From Symbiodinium natans (Eukaryota; Sar; Dinophyceae; Suessiales; Symbiodiniaceae), in NCBI GenBank assembly GCA_905221605.1, contig CAJNDS010002504.1, forward strand, positions 206,001 through 270,000: 64,000 nt of DNA, in the 5' to 3' direction. The first letter of the stretch is position 1. Every line of letters begins with the position of its first letter. The position numbers and the translations under genes were made by a program. This document shows, piece after piece, positions 12,970 through 25,559 of the stretch. Below the pieces are notes generated by a model that ran no database searches, had not been told where the DNA came from, and was given only the letters and a program-made list of their open reading frames with translations.

Positions 12970-13215
12970 AGCTCCAATGTCGGTCTTAAAAATATACTTT
13001 ACCCATATTTGTCAACTATATTTATGTATGTATACTTCATGGCTCATCCTTTATTTTGTTGAATCACATAATAAGAATGGATTGGTTTCTCACCACAAAA
13101 AGTACTTGAATCATAAGTTGATGACCTTGGTATGTATTTCTATATATATTTTTTTTGTATTACATGACCTCGTGACTATAAACTATAGTAGAAGCCATGG
13201 CCATGAGCTTGGATT
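12970..13215. other. AT-rich insert within an intron of the PDI-like gene
   Basis: About 245 bp have strikingly low GC compared with the flanks, with runs such as TATATATATTTTTTTT. It lies inside the 467-nt gap between the PDI exon ending at 13349 and the candidate exon at 12881. The 93-codon open frame across it is hydrophobic but has no recognisable motif, and I do not call it a gene. Confidence 0.6.
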
Positions 13216-13348
13216 CTTAGATGCTTGTGCGTATTGAGGTCTAGCGTTTACGACTCCATGGTTTACGCAGGTTGACCGACCCTGCTTATCCTGCTTGTCA
13301 CCACCGAACGCGCAAACCAACACGTATGCGGCAGTCAGGGATGGGGTC

Positions 13349-13974
13349 CTGGACCCAAGCTTCTGAGTCGCCAAGTAAGCGGGCATTCACCTGCGGTGTC
13401 AGCAAGGAGAGACACGAAGGACCACCGAAGTGCTGAAACATCACTATGCGGCGCCAGAGCTTCAGGCACTACACACCAAATCAAAAGCCTTGATTCCCAG
13501 CATGCCCCGGACCCTCAGAACCTCTCTCTCGAAACCTAGAGCCTCGCACTGGCACAAAGCTGTTGAGCCCAAATCCGCCCGCGCGCCCGAACAGGAACGG
13601 CGTCATTCTTCCTTCCCGCCGGGAAGAAGGCCAAGAAAGGATACCCCGTCATCTGCTTGAGGACGGGATGGTCCACCTGAGTAAAACAGCATGATCAAGT
13701 TTGGGAGCGCCTGGTGCTGAAATGTTGGGAAGCTCCATTCGCAGCAACCTGCCTCTGCTTCAGTCTTTCACTACAATCTTGCGAAGACACCCGCCAAATG
13801 CAGCGCACACACACACACACTCTCTTTCTTCTTTCTTTCTTTCTTTGGGGCATGAGGGGCAAGCCCCCCGCGCTGTTCGCGCGCCCCCACTTTGGGGTAG
13901 TCGGTGGAACGATGGAACTCGGGGGGCTGATATCGATACCCACCCCCTCCCCCCGTCCCCCTGTTGCTATCGCA

Positions 13975-14011
<37 letters not shown>

Positions 14012-14453
14012 GTCCAAAGCGGCATCATTCTGCGTGTCGTCGATCTTCATAACCGACAGCTGCTTCGCGTGGCGGAAATGCCGCGCCAGCTCATCCACTC
14101 GTGGAGACATGCGCTTGGAGAAGCCTTGGTCCAGGGATTTAGATAAGCTTTCCAAAACCCCCTGGATACCACAAGGACTGTGGGGCTCTGTGCAGTCGTG
14201 TGTCAGTGTATCGAGTGTGGCGGAGCGTCGGGCTTGTAGGGTTGAAGGCGGCTCAGGGTATTCCAGGGCTCAAGATGTTTTATGGGATCTCGGAGGCTTC
14301 GAGGTTCGGGCTTCAAAAAACGACTTTTTGGGGTTGGGGTGTGGGCTGGTTTTTCAAAACAAGAATGTTGGATGTGCTCTCAGCTTAGCTGGGTGGCCGC
14401 ACCAGGGCGCGAAGAACATGACAAGGACATCCTTGCCATCATCCAGGGCCAGC
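13349..14453 (-). CDS. Protein disulfide isomerase-like protein, C-terminal thioredoxin domain (4 exons)
   Basis: Thiol-disulfide oxidoreductase/chaperone domain expected in the endoplasmic reticulum. Exons on the minus strand: 14453-14398 (LALDDGKDVLVMFFAPWCG), 14124-14024 (SKRMSPRVDELARHF ... MKIDDTQND), 13676-13593 (VDHPVLKQMTGYP, FFPAGRK) and 13390-13349 (VNARLLGDSEAWVQ). The order, spacing and phases match the last (a') thioredoxin domain of PDI: KDVLV-FAPWCG, ELA--F, the MKIDxTxND strand, the cis-Pro GYP and FFPAG. The active site is built across a GC-AG intron and reads C-G-F-S, so the usual second Cys is missing and His is replaced by Phe. This predicts a monothiol or binding role rather than classic oxidase activity. 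Donors used are GC, GC, GT and GA; the introns hold (CT)n, (GAAA)n and AT-rich inserts. The N-terminal domains lie upstream and are only partly resolved. Confidence 0.85.
13816..14010. repeat. Simple repeats in a PDI intron: (CA)n, (CTTT)n and (CT)n
   Basis: The intron between the second and third resolved PDI exons holds a (CA)n run near 13807-13820, CTTT-type repeats to about 13848 and a 32-bp (CT)n run at 13978-14009. Confidence 0.85.
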
Positions 14454-14819
14454 CTGCAGCTGTGCAGCAGCCAAGCTTCATAGCAAAAAAAGACAGTACA
14501 ACCCCAAAAGTGCCGGAACACAAACAAGCCATCAATCTCATGAGGCCGCACAGCGCCAACAGCTCGCCGAACCCCAAACTGTTCAGGCAGGAGTGATGTC
14601 ATAAACACATAGACACAACACGGAGACACATATGTGTATACACTACACACCCTGCCGCCACCTCCTGCGCTGCCGATGTGTTCAGGACATGTTCATGTCA
14701 GGGCGACTATTTACATGCATATACATAGTTATACATACGTCTACCATACATACTAGCACACCTCAACTGCACCCACTCCAAACCGACACTCCCCAATCCC
14801 ATTCAGAACTACTTTCCGT

Positions 14820-15000
14820 GCGCGTGCCGGTTTGATGCTGAACTCAAGTCGTACACCTGCCCACCGAAACGGGGCAGCTGCCCTAAAAAGGATCCAATAC
14901 CACCCGGACATCCGCAAACCCCACGTGCACTGCTCCGGCCGCCGTTTTTGGGTCCGAGAAACTCACCGAACTGCGAGGCGACAATCTCCAGAGCGCCCGC
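14820..15000 (-). CDS. Candidate upstream exons of the PDI-like gene (b'-like domain)
   Basis: Two minus-strand segments look like exons: 15000-14967 (AGALEIVASQF, with a perfect GTGAGT donor) and 14929-14904 (HVGFADVR). A third reading, RLEFSIKPARA near 14855-14825, resembles the end of a redox-inactive PDI b' domain, but its phase does not fit cleanly. They lie in the right place and orientation to precede the CGFS domain at 14453. The chain between them and that domain is incomplete, so assignment is tentative. Confidence 0.45.
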
Positions 15001-16023
15001 CTGCGCATCGTGCTGCCGCGGGTCCTCTGGCCATTGGGGGGATGTTGGGGGGGGGGGGGGGGTTGGGGTCTGAAAACGTCTGGAATCTGGCGTTCGCTTG
15101 AGCTCCTAGGGCTTCCAAGCTGCACACGGCCTAATCTTAACAAAACAGGATTTGAGGGCTCTTAAATGTTGCATGTTTGTGGGGATGGCTCAAACTCATC
15201 TTTTGAAGCTCTGAACACCCAGGGGCTTTGGGGATTGCCGGCCTTAGGCCAGGGATACGCAGGGCTTCTCCGAGCTGGGAAAACCTTTTTTTCTTGACCT
15301 CCTCCTAAACCCCAGGCACACCCGGGATCACCAGGGTCCGCAACCACAGGCGCCGAACGCTGCCAAGGGAGCACCTCGCCTCAGAGCAGGCTGGTCTCCT
15401 CGATTCTGGTGACTTTTTCAGGGGCTGCCAACCTAATGTACATGGCCTTCATGAAGCCCTCGTAGTAGTAATGTCTCGAGAATCGAGCGCTCTCTTTTGC
15501 TGCTCATGCTCAAGCCAACTTGGTCGTATTTGCGAGACACATCTTTCGGCCCGAAGGCTAGCGACGCAAAACAAAAAGGAATCGCCTTCCGGGATCCAAA
15601 CAAAATACGACAACAGGAGCCCAATCTTTTCAAAACTCCAAATCCGCAACCGATCCAGCGTTTAAAGGAATATCGCCTTTCAGCCCTCAACTTAAGGTAT
15701 CTTGTGAATCTAGTGCTCATCCTCAGCCCAAGGGCCTCCCTCAACCCCTTTGTATCGAACCATCCTGTATGCGCACATCCCCAAAACATCCCCAAAGCAT
15801 CCCCAAAACATCCCCCCAAACCCTCGGTTCCTTCCGAGCCGCCCCTCAGGAAGCATCGGGCGAAGGTGAGGAGCGGCCCAGAGTCCAGCGGAGCGGTGGC
15901 AGCTGCAAGGGGAGCGCTGGTAGGGCTGACACAGCTGACAAGGCTCCGGGTTCATAAGGCCCACAGGGTGTCGAGGGCTTGTGAGGTTTAAAGGGGTCTG
16001 TAAGGTGGCTGGCCTGGCTAGTC

Positions 16024-16661
<638 letters not shown>

Positions 16662-17237
16662 GTTGGCAGCAGTTTTACCAGTAGTACGGGCACTCGTGCT
16701 ACTGCAATTACTACTACCGCTACTACCGCGCACATTTGGACAGACCGCGAGGCGCACCTCGTGAGTGAAGGAACAACTGGTACGGACGCTCGCCGAGCCC
16801 ATGTGTCCAGTTCACGACCACCGCCTGAGCTCCAGCGGTAGCAGACTTGGAGAAGAAACGAAGCTCACCACAAGCATCAACAACTGTGATCACATGTCTC
16901 AAAAATCAGCCAAAACATCGTGTTTCTGCAAACCTTGCGTTGGGAGGCGATGCCAGAAGGACCAGGCTTAGGATTCAAGGGTATGTTGGGCCGCCAAGGA
17001 AATCTCAACAGCTCCACTGGGAGATCCCTGAGAAGCACATCGTTCTGTCGTTCTGTGGGGGCTACAGGGTGCTGCATGGGCGTCCGATACTGGGGCCAAC
17101 ACCATGGGCAGGTCGCTGACTTTCCTGGTCGCGGGGTGAAGTTTGAGGGTACAGCATTGGAGGCCTCGCTCTCTGGGTACTTGACCAGTCCCAGCCCTTG
17201 CAGATCCTTTGCAGATCCTTGCAGATCTAAGCGTCAC

Positions 17238-17617
17238 CTTGAAGAACTTGAGGGCGCTGTGCATGTCAGCGCCCAGGACGACCTGGGCTCGGGAATGTTC
17301 CCAACCGGGCTTCGAGACCAAGCGGGAATTGCGCAAAGGGGTCCCCAAAAATCAACATCTCTGTTTGGCAGGCTTTGCCGAGAGGCGACCGCCAGACGCT
17401 CTCCTCGCAATGCGTCGGCCACCTCCGGTGCTGTTGGAGAGCAATTTGGGCTTCAGAGGCCCGAATGTCCCATTAGGGTTGTCTAGGAGGCGCCGGGGGC
17501 TGCTGTCAAGGGGACTGAAAGTCCAGGATTCTTGGGGACTGCCTCCAATGTACGAATACGATACAATTCAAAATACTCACGATCTTGTTGATGGCATTGC
17601 TTGGTCGGCGGCCTCTT
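17238..17617 (-). CDS. Exons of an unidentified gene
   Basis: Three minus-strand segments have exon hallmarks: 17617-17581 (RPSNAINKI in one frame, perfect GTGAGT donor), about 17422-17385 (VADALRGERLAVAS) and 17282-17238 (VVLGADMHSALKFFK between a CAG|G acceptor and an AAG|GTGACG donor). The peptides read like conserved protein but I could not assign a family or join the phases. The same orientation as neighbouring genes supports one transcript. Further exons probably lie on both sides. Confidence 0.4.
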
Positions 17618-17836
17618 CTGCAAAGGTTCCAACATAGTTCAGATCGCATGCGGTGTGGGCGGGGGGGGGGCGGGCCACGAGTACATCTCATTAGTTTGAC
17701 CAGCTCGCGAGGTCGAGGTTTCGTGGAGGGACAAGAGGGAGCATCCAGAGAGGCACAGAAGGGGTCCTTTCGACGCGTGCAGGACTTGTAGACTTACGAG
17801 GTCAGTGTGGACTTTGTCGGTCTGCAAAGATGTGGG

Positions 17837-17837
<1 letters not shown>

Positions 17838-17890
<53 letters not shown>

Positions 17891-17912
17891 GAAAGAGAGA
17901 GAGAGAGAGAGA
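17838..17912. repeat. (GA)n microsatellite
   Basis: An almost pure GA dinucleotide tract of about 75 bp has a few single-base interruptions. Confidence 0.95.
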
Positions 17913-18193
17913 AGGGAGGGGAATGTGGGGGACTGGGAGGGGATGGGAGGAGAGGAAGGAAGAGATGCGATGAAAGAAGATCGGACTGTTTCAGGTGTAG
18001 GGTTCAGTGGTAGGGCTCAGGACGCAAGGCCACAAAGCAAAGGGTGCGAAGTATTGCCCCACAAGTCGAAAGTTTCTAGTTCTTCTATTTCACCTTCGTA
18101 AAAGGCTTCCAAAGTCCAAGTTGACGACTTGAAATCCTGCAACAGCCAATTTCCAAACTCAATTCTTCCAAAATCTTCAAACTTGAGTTTGGC

Positions 18194-19413
18194 TCAGAGC
18201 TCCAACCGTGCCACATCACACCAATCCTGAAAAATCCACACATCGTGTGCCTGCCGCGAGGCGTTGTAGGCCTCCAGAGCTACGATGTGGATTTCATGAT
18301 ATGGTGCTGCGCGCCTACGCCATCGGGGTAAGGAAATTGGGCCTAATTCGCCTCGGCTTCTGAAACCGATGCCGTGGGGGGGTTCCGCCTCTGGGCGGCT
18401 CCAACAACCTTCCTGAAACCCCACCTGAAACCTTTCCTGGGGGACATCCTGCCCCTGCTGGGACCTTGCCTAGGACAACATCTGCGATTGTACTACTTCA
18501 CGCTTTGACCAAGCCCAGCAAAGCGATGCTCGAAGGAGGGCATTCAATTCCCAGCCACTCCAGGAAGTTGTCCCACTTCACTTGTCCTGCACCCATTAAC
18601 CTGGAGCTAAACCCCTGAAGCTAGCTACATCCGTGCCCCTAGCCAGTGCCTCTTGGTAACTCTCAGCTTCAGGGTCCAGCATAAGTGTAAGCTGCGGAAC
18701 GTCCGCGGCTGCCTCTGCCAACGATGCTTGGATTTGCGGTTTAAGGTGTGAGTGAGTGAGTGAGTGAGTGAGTGAAGGGGTGGAAGGTTCAAGATTCTCA
18801 ATGCTTGAGGCTTCAGAGCTTGGGAGCTCAAACCCACCAACACCTGGATGTCCGGGTACTCATAGAAGCGCAGCTTCTTCGGGTCGGGCGCCGGCCTGCG
18901 TTTCTTCAAGGACTGGGGGCTTAGAGATGTCAGTTTGCGCCAGGATCGAACATGTCGCAAACTTGACGGCAAAGCTTCTCCTAAGCCTTGCTTCTTCCAA
19001 GGAGGGAACCGCGTCAGTTCAGCAGCATCTTTCCACATGTTCCCTTCGGGTTGATGGCTTATATAGGGCTCAACTAGCCGACTAACCCTCCAAAGGGCCA
19101 GCGGGGCCTGATGAAACGCTTCGGGACCTCCGCCGACGACCAGCAAAGCCTGAATCTAGCCGGTGAAGGTTCGGGCTCAAATCTTCCAGTGTCAAAAAAT
19201 TGCAGGCAGCCAGAAAGGGCTCGGATTTAATCCAAAAAATCTCCCAGACGACTATGTCCGCTCGGGAAGGTCCGCGGCTGTTGCTAGCCTAGCAGAAACC
19301 TGGCCCCAGCCTGCAAAAGCCTTCTTGTTAACATTGTTAACGAAAGGCGCAGCTAAAGAAGGCACTGATCCGAGCCACTGCAGCGCCAGAATGAACGCGG
19401 CATGGCTTGACAT
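18194..19413 (-). CDS. Small secretory or plastid-directed protein, 8 exons (116 aa)
   Basis: Family not recognised. Exons on the minus strand: 19413-19311, 19149-19128, 18895-18844, 18691-18637, 18586-18546, 18448-18425, 18271-18251, 18226-18194. They total 351 nt (117 codons with TGA) and every phase fits. The product starts MSSHAAFILALQWLGSVPSLA, a hydrophobic signal peptide, followed by APFVNNVNKKAFAGFAGRRR. That basic segment with Phe just after the expected cleavage point is what bipartite targeting to the peridinin plastid looks like. The mature part is acidic and aromatic (KKLRFYEYPDIQ, LMLDPEAESYQEALARG, VKWDNFLEWLGI) and ends DWCDVARLEL. Donors are GC, GT, GT, GC, GA, GT, GC. Two acceptors are not followed by the usual strong context, so individual junctions could shift slightly. 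Confidence 0.66.
18743..18775. repeat. (GTGA)n tetranucleotide repeat
   Basis: Eight GTGA units in tandem lie in the intron between exons 3 and 4 of the small targeted-protein gene. Confidence 0.9.
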
Positions 19414-22400
19414 GGGCTTGGGGCTCCGCGGGCTTTTGGGGACATGAAAGCTTGTTTAAGCATAGAATTTGAGGGATCTAGAAGGCGATTCGAAGGCGTC
19501 ATATCACCAAGCATGTGATCTACTCAGAGAGTGGGGCTGCAGATTCTGCTTGAGGATCTCAAGGTTTTGGATTGAGGGGTTTAGGCTGTTTAGGATTTAA
19601 GGCTCAGAGCTTTGGGTTCAGATTTGGTTGTTGCGGTGCTTTGAGCGTGGCTACGTGCGCGACCGACATTGTAATGTGGCAGCGTGGCACGAGGGATCAT
19701 ACAACAGCGTCCAGGACTTACGCTTTCGGGTGCAGGGTCTAGGGGGCAGAGCAATACGCTCGCTGCGGCTATAGGGATCGTGGCAACCTGACTATCGCAT
19801 CTGTTGTCGTTGCTTCTTTGGGTTTCAACCATAAACACAGAGAATACGCCCTTGTGAGCTCCAGCAGAAGCCACTCAGGGAGCCCGAGAAATTCAGCCAA
19901 ACTCCTCGGCGATCGATCTCAGATCAGTGCAATACGGTGCCAAGAAGGGGGGTTTGAAGTCGTTGGATGATGTTGCAAAAGTCCTGGGTAGCACACTTGC
20001 TGTATGAGACACGACACTAAATAACCACCGGTAGTAGAAGGCTTCTGGAATTGGCTGAGCTGAACAGTGCTGTCAAGGAATCGATGCCAACGCCAAACCT
20101 CCAAAGCCCTAACCACCCAATTCCAAAAGCACCCTCAACTCCGGGGCGAGTTGCGTGCAGACGAGATCATGAAGAATGGGAATTCTGACGCTCGTGTGTT
20201 CTGCCGTGTCGTTCTGGACAAGCTGTGTTGTGCTTTGCAAGGCCACATGGAGGTATAGGTCTCAAGGATGGGGTCAGACAACTGGCAACAAGGTTTTCAC
20301 TTGAGGTTACCACTTACCTTGCAACAACACATGAACATAAACTTGCCCAAGCTCCCCAATCGTTCAGAATTCCACGACGCCCAAATGGTGAACTTCAAAC
20401 CCTTTAGCCCTCAGCGCTAAACTGTCCAACACATGGGTTCACTGCAGCCCAGCCAAGACGTTCATGTTTTAGTGCTTCTGGCGTGTTCCGCCCGACAGGG
20501 TGGCGCAGCCGCTTTCTACACCGAGGACCGACGCGTGGAAGATGCCCAAGACATGTCCCCTGAACCTAAAACCAACACCAAATGCTGAACAAATGCTGAA
20601 CATCCACCAGGTCATGAGGAAAGCAATGAACAGCCGGATCTCAAGTTGGGATTCAAGTACTAGTAGGAACGGTTTGGGGTTTGCTCCCCAGAAAAGAGTG
20701 GGCCGCGGTGGCTGGATAAGCGGGCCGCGGCGATGCGACCTGGGCACCCTTCATGGCCCCTGGGGCAGATTGGCATTCGGGCCGAACAGTGGGCTCACTG
20801 TAGTGCTTTTGTCCTGGCTCGGTCGGATGGACGGCTGCAAACCGCTCCCAGTGGTTCCCTTCATCAATGAGATGGGGAGAGGGATACTGCGCGGATGAGG
20901 AACCATTGGGCCACCATCAGCGAGCCGGTTTTTCAGAAGATGTTAATTTGAAGCTGCTCGACCTGTCGGGTGTCTCAACACTGTCGTTTGACTGGCTTCG
21001 TAATGGAGCAGGGAATGAGCACACGGCGAATCACGGCGAGGTCCCGGGCGCACGTTGGCCATCCTTGGCCCGCAAACCCTGGCCCACCGCGTCATTGCAG
21101 ACACGGGGTCGTCCGGGTGACAATCTCACGCCAAGTGCAACCCACCCTCGCACGACTGATCCAGCCCGAAGACACACAAAATGCGGCGGCTGTCGCACGC
21201 AAAAACTGGGTGCCGCGGAGAAAACGACGGCTTTTTCCGCAAGCGAGAAGCTATTTTTGCGAGGGACAAGATACCCACGTGCCGAGACGGCACGGCCAGA
21301 ATGTTCATAAACAAGCTCGGGATACAAGAGACGTGTTGACTGTCGCCAATAAAATGAAAAATTTGCAGTGCTTGCCCCGAACCTAGCATCTACAAGTGAG
21401 ATGACATTGAGACTTTGCTTGCGTGACAAAATGCATATGCACCGAGACTTGTGTGCCAGCACGCACAAGCGTCAGAAATAAGAGGGGCAAAGGAAAAGGC
21501 AGGAACCCAGCAGCCAGAAAGATTCCCCATCCGACCCAGGAGGAAGGAAGGGAGCCATGAAGGGAGCCACAACGGGAACCATGATGGGAAGGAAGCGACG
21601 GCCCACGGCCCACCCACCCTGGAGCCAAACGGAGCCGTGAAGGGCCCAAGCTCGGGGCCACCACGGCCCACCTTTTTCTGAGGACAGAACCCCAAACCGT
21701 GCCTTCTATGTTGATGGGCTTTCACATTTAGTTCATGCCTTTCAAACATAAACTCAAGAACATGTATTCAAACTTAACCGACTGATGGCGAAAAACTATT
21801 CCAGGCCGACCCTAAAGAGCGCTCGAGCAAGGTCTCAGTTCCTCGGGCTGGGAGCAGCCTGGCGGTGCAAGACTCCAGCATTTCTTTGCTCGAAGCCGCC
21901 AGGTGAAGGGCCCCGCTCGCAGATGAACCATTGACCGATTTAGGGTTTTACTGCAGGGTAGGGTACGAGCACTGGCACACTTCCGGAGGGCATTGAGAGG
22001 GGTCAGCTTCGCGACCTCTTCTCCAGGGACGCTGGGCTGGAGAGGGCGACACTTGTTAACAATCTCTTTGACAACCCGCAAGCGATCTGCAAACTAGGTC
22101 CGTTCACATTTGTGAGGTTAGGGAGAGCGTGGAGCTGAAGGGGAAGAGGTTTAAGAACAGTCACCATATCTAGAAGAAAGAGGCCAAGGAATTTCATGAG
22201 TCGCGCGTAACTGACAAGTTTGGGGATGTTGGGCTCAGCCTCACAACGGGCTTGGGGCTTGGGGCTTTCGGCGTTAAGGCTGGAGGGTCTTTCTCTCAAG
22301 GGATTCGCTCACTCCTCGGCCGAGGATGATCCTCAACTCACCGACTAAGCAAGGGGGAAATCAGTGCTAGGTGTGAATGAAACTGGCAAGAATGGATCCA

Positions 22401-22899
22401 GGCAAACAGGCTTCCACAACCTTCTGGAATGCTGGAATGGAGCTTCCAAACGTCAGAGAGAGACGGTTTGAAGCCGTCGTCAAGAAGCCTGTCTGCTGGA
22501 GAGCACCATCTTCCCTCGAGCACAAGTTGTGCTGGCTGGCACTTGCAGTATGCCTTAGACAAGGATAGAAATGGCGAAAAAACGCTAAAATCCGAGATGG
22601 CATAAGTGAATCCCTCTTGCTCTCTAGCCTGTCTTGTCACGTAGAGATACGGTTCTGCACGTGCCCGGAAGTTCATCTTCCATAACCTCGTGAACCCCGA
22701 AGCAAGGGTTCAAGATTCCAATTGACAAACATATCATAGCATTGCAGTCTGGACGAAGTCAGCTTTGCCTCCATCACTCTACCTGAGCGGTTCGGCGCTT
22801 CAGAGTCTCCAGAGGCCGGCTACTGAAGGGGAACTCCCTTGATCGATTTGGGAAGGAAATGAAGGAACACCCCCCAACCCCGAACCAGGGCTGCGACAA
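19414..22899. other. Stretch without a supported gene
   Basis: I could not resolve a gene here. Short protein-like pieces occur (for example DRLLDDGFKPSL on the minus strand near 22470), but none could be chained. No repeats of note occur beyond scattered GGCCCA words and short homopolymers. Confidence 0.35.
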
Positions 22900-25432
22900 T
22901 GTCGATCTTCGGCGCCTGGAGTTTGGATAGTTTTGGGAATTGGCACGACTAGTGCAAGAAGTTTGGGCTGATCGCAGCTTCAGCACTACGCAGTAGGGTG
23001 CTGGGCTTTGGGCCAACAGCTCTTGAAGCAATGCTCCAGGCCATGGGCGAAAAACAAAAAAAAACGACGAGGGCTCCTCGGTCTTCGTGGGAGGGCCCAG
23101 ATCGATCTCTTTCGCGAGCCCAGTGAGGTCCACCTGGGCCACGCGCGGGGAAACGGTCTTAGTGACAAGGGGTGCTTCTGGCTCGAGGATTGTGGGTTGT
23201 AGCTAACTTTGTGGCTTGAAAGTCTTGGGGCCCCGTAGCTTCTCCTCGACTTTGCCTGGAAGGCGCTGCTTAGATGTCCCTTGCATACACCGAGCTCCAG
23301 GGAGCAAAACTACTGCCACAGGCTGCTCGCCTTCAGTACTCCCTCCCACTCCCCTGTCACTCGCCAAACGAGCGCTCTCCCGAGCCATGGTTTGAAAATG
23401 ACATGCAGGCTTGATCAATGTTTTTCTGCCACTCCAAGCAAAGCAAGCACGTCAAGCAGTTTGCCTTACAGATGCACTTCCTGCCCTGGGGTTGGGATTT
23501 GAGACGTTGTTAGGTACCCTTAAGCAACCAGTAAAACCTGAGTTCATGCACATCCCATGCATAGAAGTGCAATCCGTTGCACCTTTCCGTTCAAGATGTC
23601 GCTGGTGATCTTCTGCACGTCCAGACTGGGCACGGCTGGGAACGGCTGGGCATGGCCCGTGTCGAGCTGCGGAATGAAACTCAGCAGGTCCAAGCCCAAG
23701 GAAACCCAAGAAAACTCAGAAAACTCCAGGAAATCCAACTGAGCAGCAAACTCCCAAGTTCCAGGTTCCAGGGATGTAACATCTACAGCGACACGTTTAC
23801 AAGCGATCCTGAGCACATCGGAAGGCCTTCCCACGTCAATCTTGCTGATGGCTTGCTCCACACGGCTGATGACCTGACGGCATTTGAACTAGACAGTCAG
23901 GGCTTCGAGATATGTGGGAAGTTTATTTCGCCGCTGGCGGTCCCAGCTTTGAATAATTCTCTACGATTTGACTGAACCAAACTTAACCCATCCAAACCAA
24001 ATTTTCTCTCACACCTTACCCTCCACAAGGCTCAAGGGTTTTCATTCTGAGACAAGCTGCAATCATGGCGGGCGCCAACGGATCAGCCATACTTGTGTTT
24101 TGTGCCCATGGTTTCCTTGCAGCTGCTGGTCCCGGAAACGAAGACAGAGCAGTAGACTCAGTAAACAAAGCGGCAGGGACAGCGGTGGGAGTGGCATGGA
24201 CAAGCACCAGGACGGCCATCCCAGAAGACAGGGCAGCAACCGGAGCGCAAGGCCGAAGGACCCTTGAGCTCAAGCTGGGGAGCACAAAGCCCAGGTCCGC
24301 TCGGCAGTATGGCCACCAGGCAAGGCATACTGGTCGATGTGAGGAGGGCACGAAGCCACGGGGCCCCTCGCCGAGTCAGGACCCTCATGGCGTCCTCATG
24401 GATGGAGCTAGTTCTCGGAAGCCCACGAGCCCCCGAAAGCACACAAACAACAAGATGAAGTCGGGGCTCAGAAGCCTGCGGATCAGCTGATGGCAGAGCA
24501 TCATCGTCAGTGGCCGCAGGAGCACTGCAAAAGCACTGCAACTCAAGAGCCTGTCGAGGCACGGTTCGGGAAGGGGGAGCAGTCAAGACCGAGCTGGTCT
24601 GCCAAGCTGGGGTTGAAACGAGACCCGGAAAGCCCTGGCTGGGACGGATCCGGCAAACTAGGTAACTAGTCGGCATGCACCGCCTCAGTTCCCGGCTTCA
24701 TGGAGGGGAAGGCACATCAGTGCAACTTGGAAATCGTGTAGAAGGCACGGAGGGGGGGGGGTTGTAGCGAAGACGACTGGCACAGACCGACTACGTACGC
24801 TCCTGTCCTTGGGTCACAAAGCGGAGGCTGGAAGGCGGTGCTTTGCGGTAGCCGCCGTAAACTTGCATGGTCTATGTATGGCATCAGCGCAGGGTTGTCC
24901 TGACCCAGCAAGCTGATATCGGTAACCGCGCTTAACGGAGCACATCCTTGTAACCGCCGTTCTGATTGTGTTGAACTACGCCAAAAGTAACTCTGTTCTG
25001 GTCGCTTGAGGCACCACGACAGCTGTCTTCTTCACCTTTTTTTCTGCGAGCATGGCACCCCGAACTGGCCGTCCAAAGGGGGGCCGTTTGGCAGACACCA
25101 TGCTTGCAGGATCTTGCAGGGTAACTTGCAGACTGCCCAAAAAGCCTCCGAGGATGCTCAACTCACTCAACTCAGGATGCTCAACCCGCGCCTTGGCGGC
25201 GTTGTCACTGGCCGTGTCTGCCAACTGGTGAACCTTTTGGGGGTGAAACGGGGGCTCATTTAGGAGGATGGGGTTCCGGGCTTTCAGTCCTTGCCCGGCT
25301 CCGGGCTTCCCCAGGTGAGTTTTCAAAAAGTTCATCGGAGCCTCGGTGCCTCGGAGCCTCGGAGCCCCACAGAGGTCCCACCATGCGCCGAAAGGCCTTG
25401 GCTTTGTCGGAGATCTTGCGAGCTGCCATCTC
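22900..25432 (-). other. Candidate minus-strand exons of one or more unassigned genes
   Basis: Several segments have AG|G acceptors, protein-like content and usable donors. They are 25432-25382 (EMAARKISDKAKAFRRM), 25233-25192 (VHQLADTASDNAAK, donor AAG|GC), 23625-23583 (LDVQKITSDILNGK, donor AAG|GTGC), around 23835-23790 (SKIDVGRPSDVLRIAC) and around 23130-23065 (VDLTGLAKEIDLGPP). None matches a family I can name and I could not chain them. They do show that the minus-strand gene series continues through this stretch. Confidence 0.33.
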
Positions 25433-25559
25433 CTGTACAGTTTCAGAGGGTTTGACACTCAGGGAATGGTCTAGATTTCGAGGTGGAGCGTGCCAAGCGA
25501 CCTGTCATGACCTGACCCTCAAGGGGTTCCACCAGCCGCATGAAGCCTAGGGCTTAAGG

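Noticed and set aside
13677-13926. Alternative PDI exons reading PPEFHRSTDYPK and ALPNLIMLFYS
   Set aside because: Both fit splice signals, but the segment starting VDHPVLKQMTGYP at 13676 matches the family far better and would duplicate the cis-Pro strand if they were kept.
19128-19149. ALLVVGGG, suggesting a dinucleotide-binding enzyme
   Set aside because: Phase from the preceding exon forces another frame (GFAGRRR), which continues cleanly into the next exons.
24016-24676. Overlapping 141- and 172-codon frames on opposite strands
   Set aside because: Both are GC-rich and low in structure; neither shows motifs or good exon signals, so no call was made.
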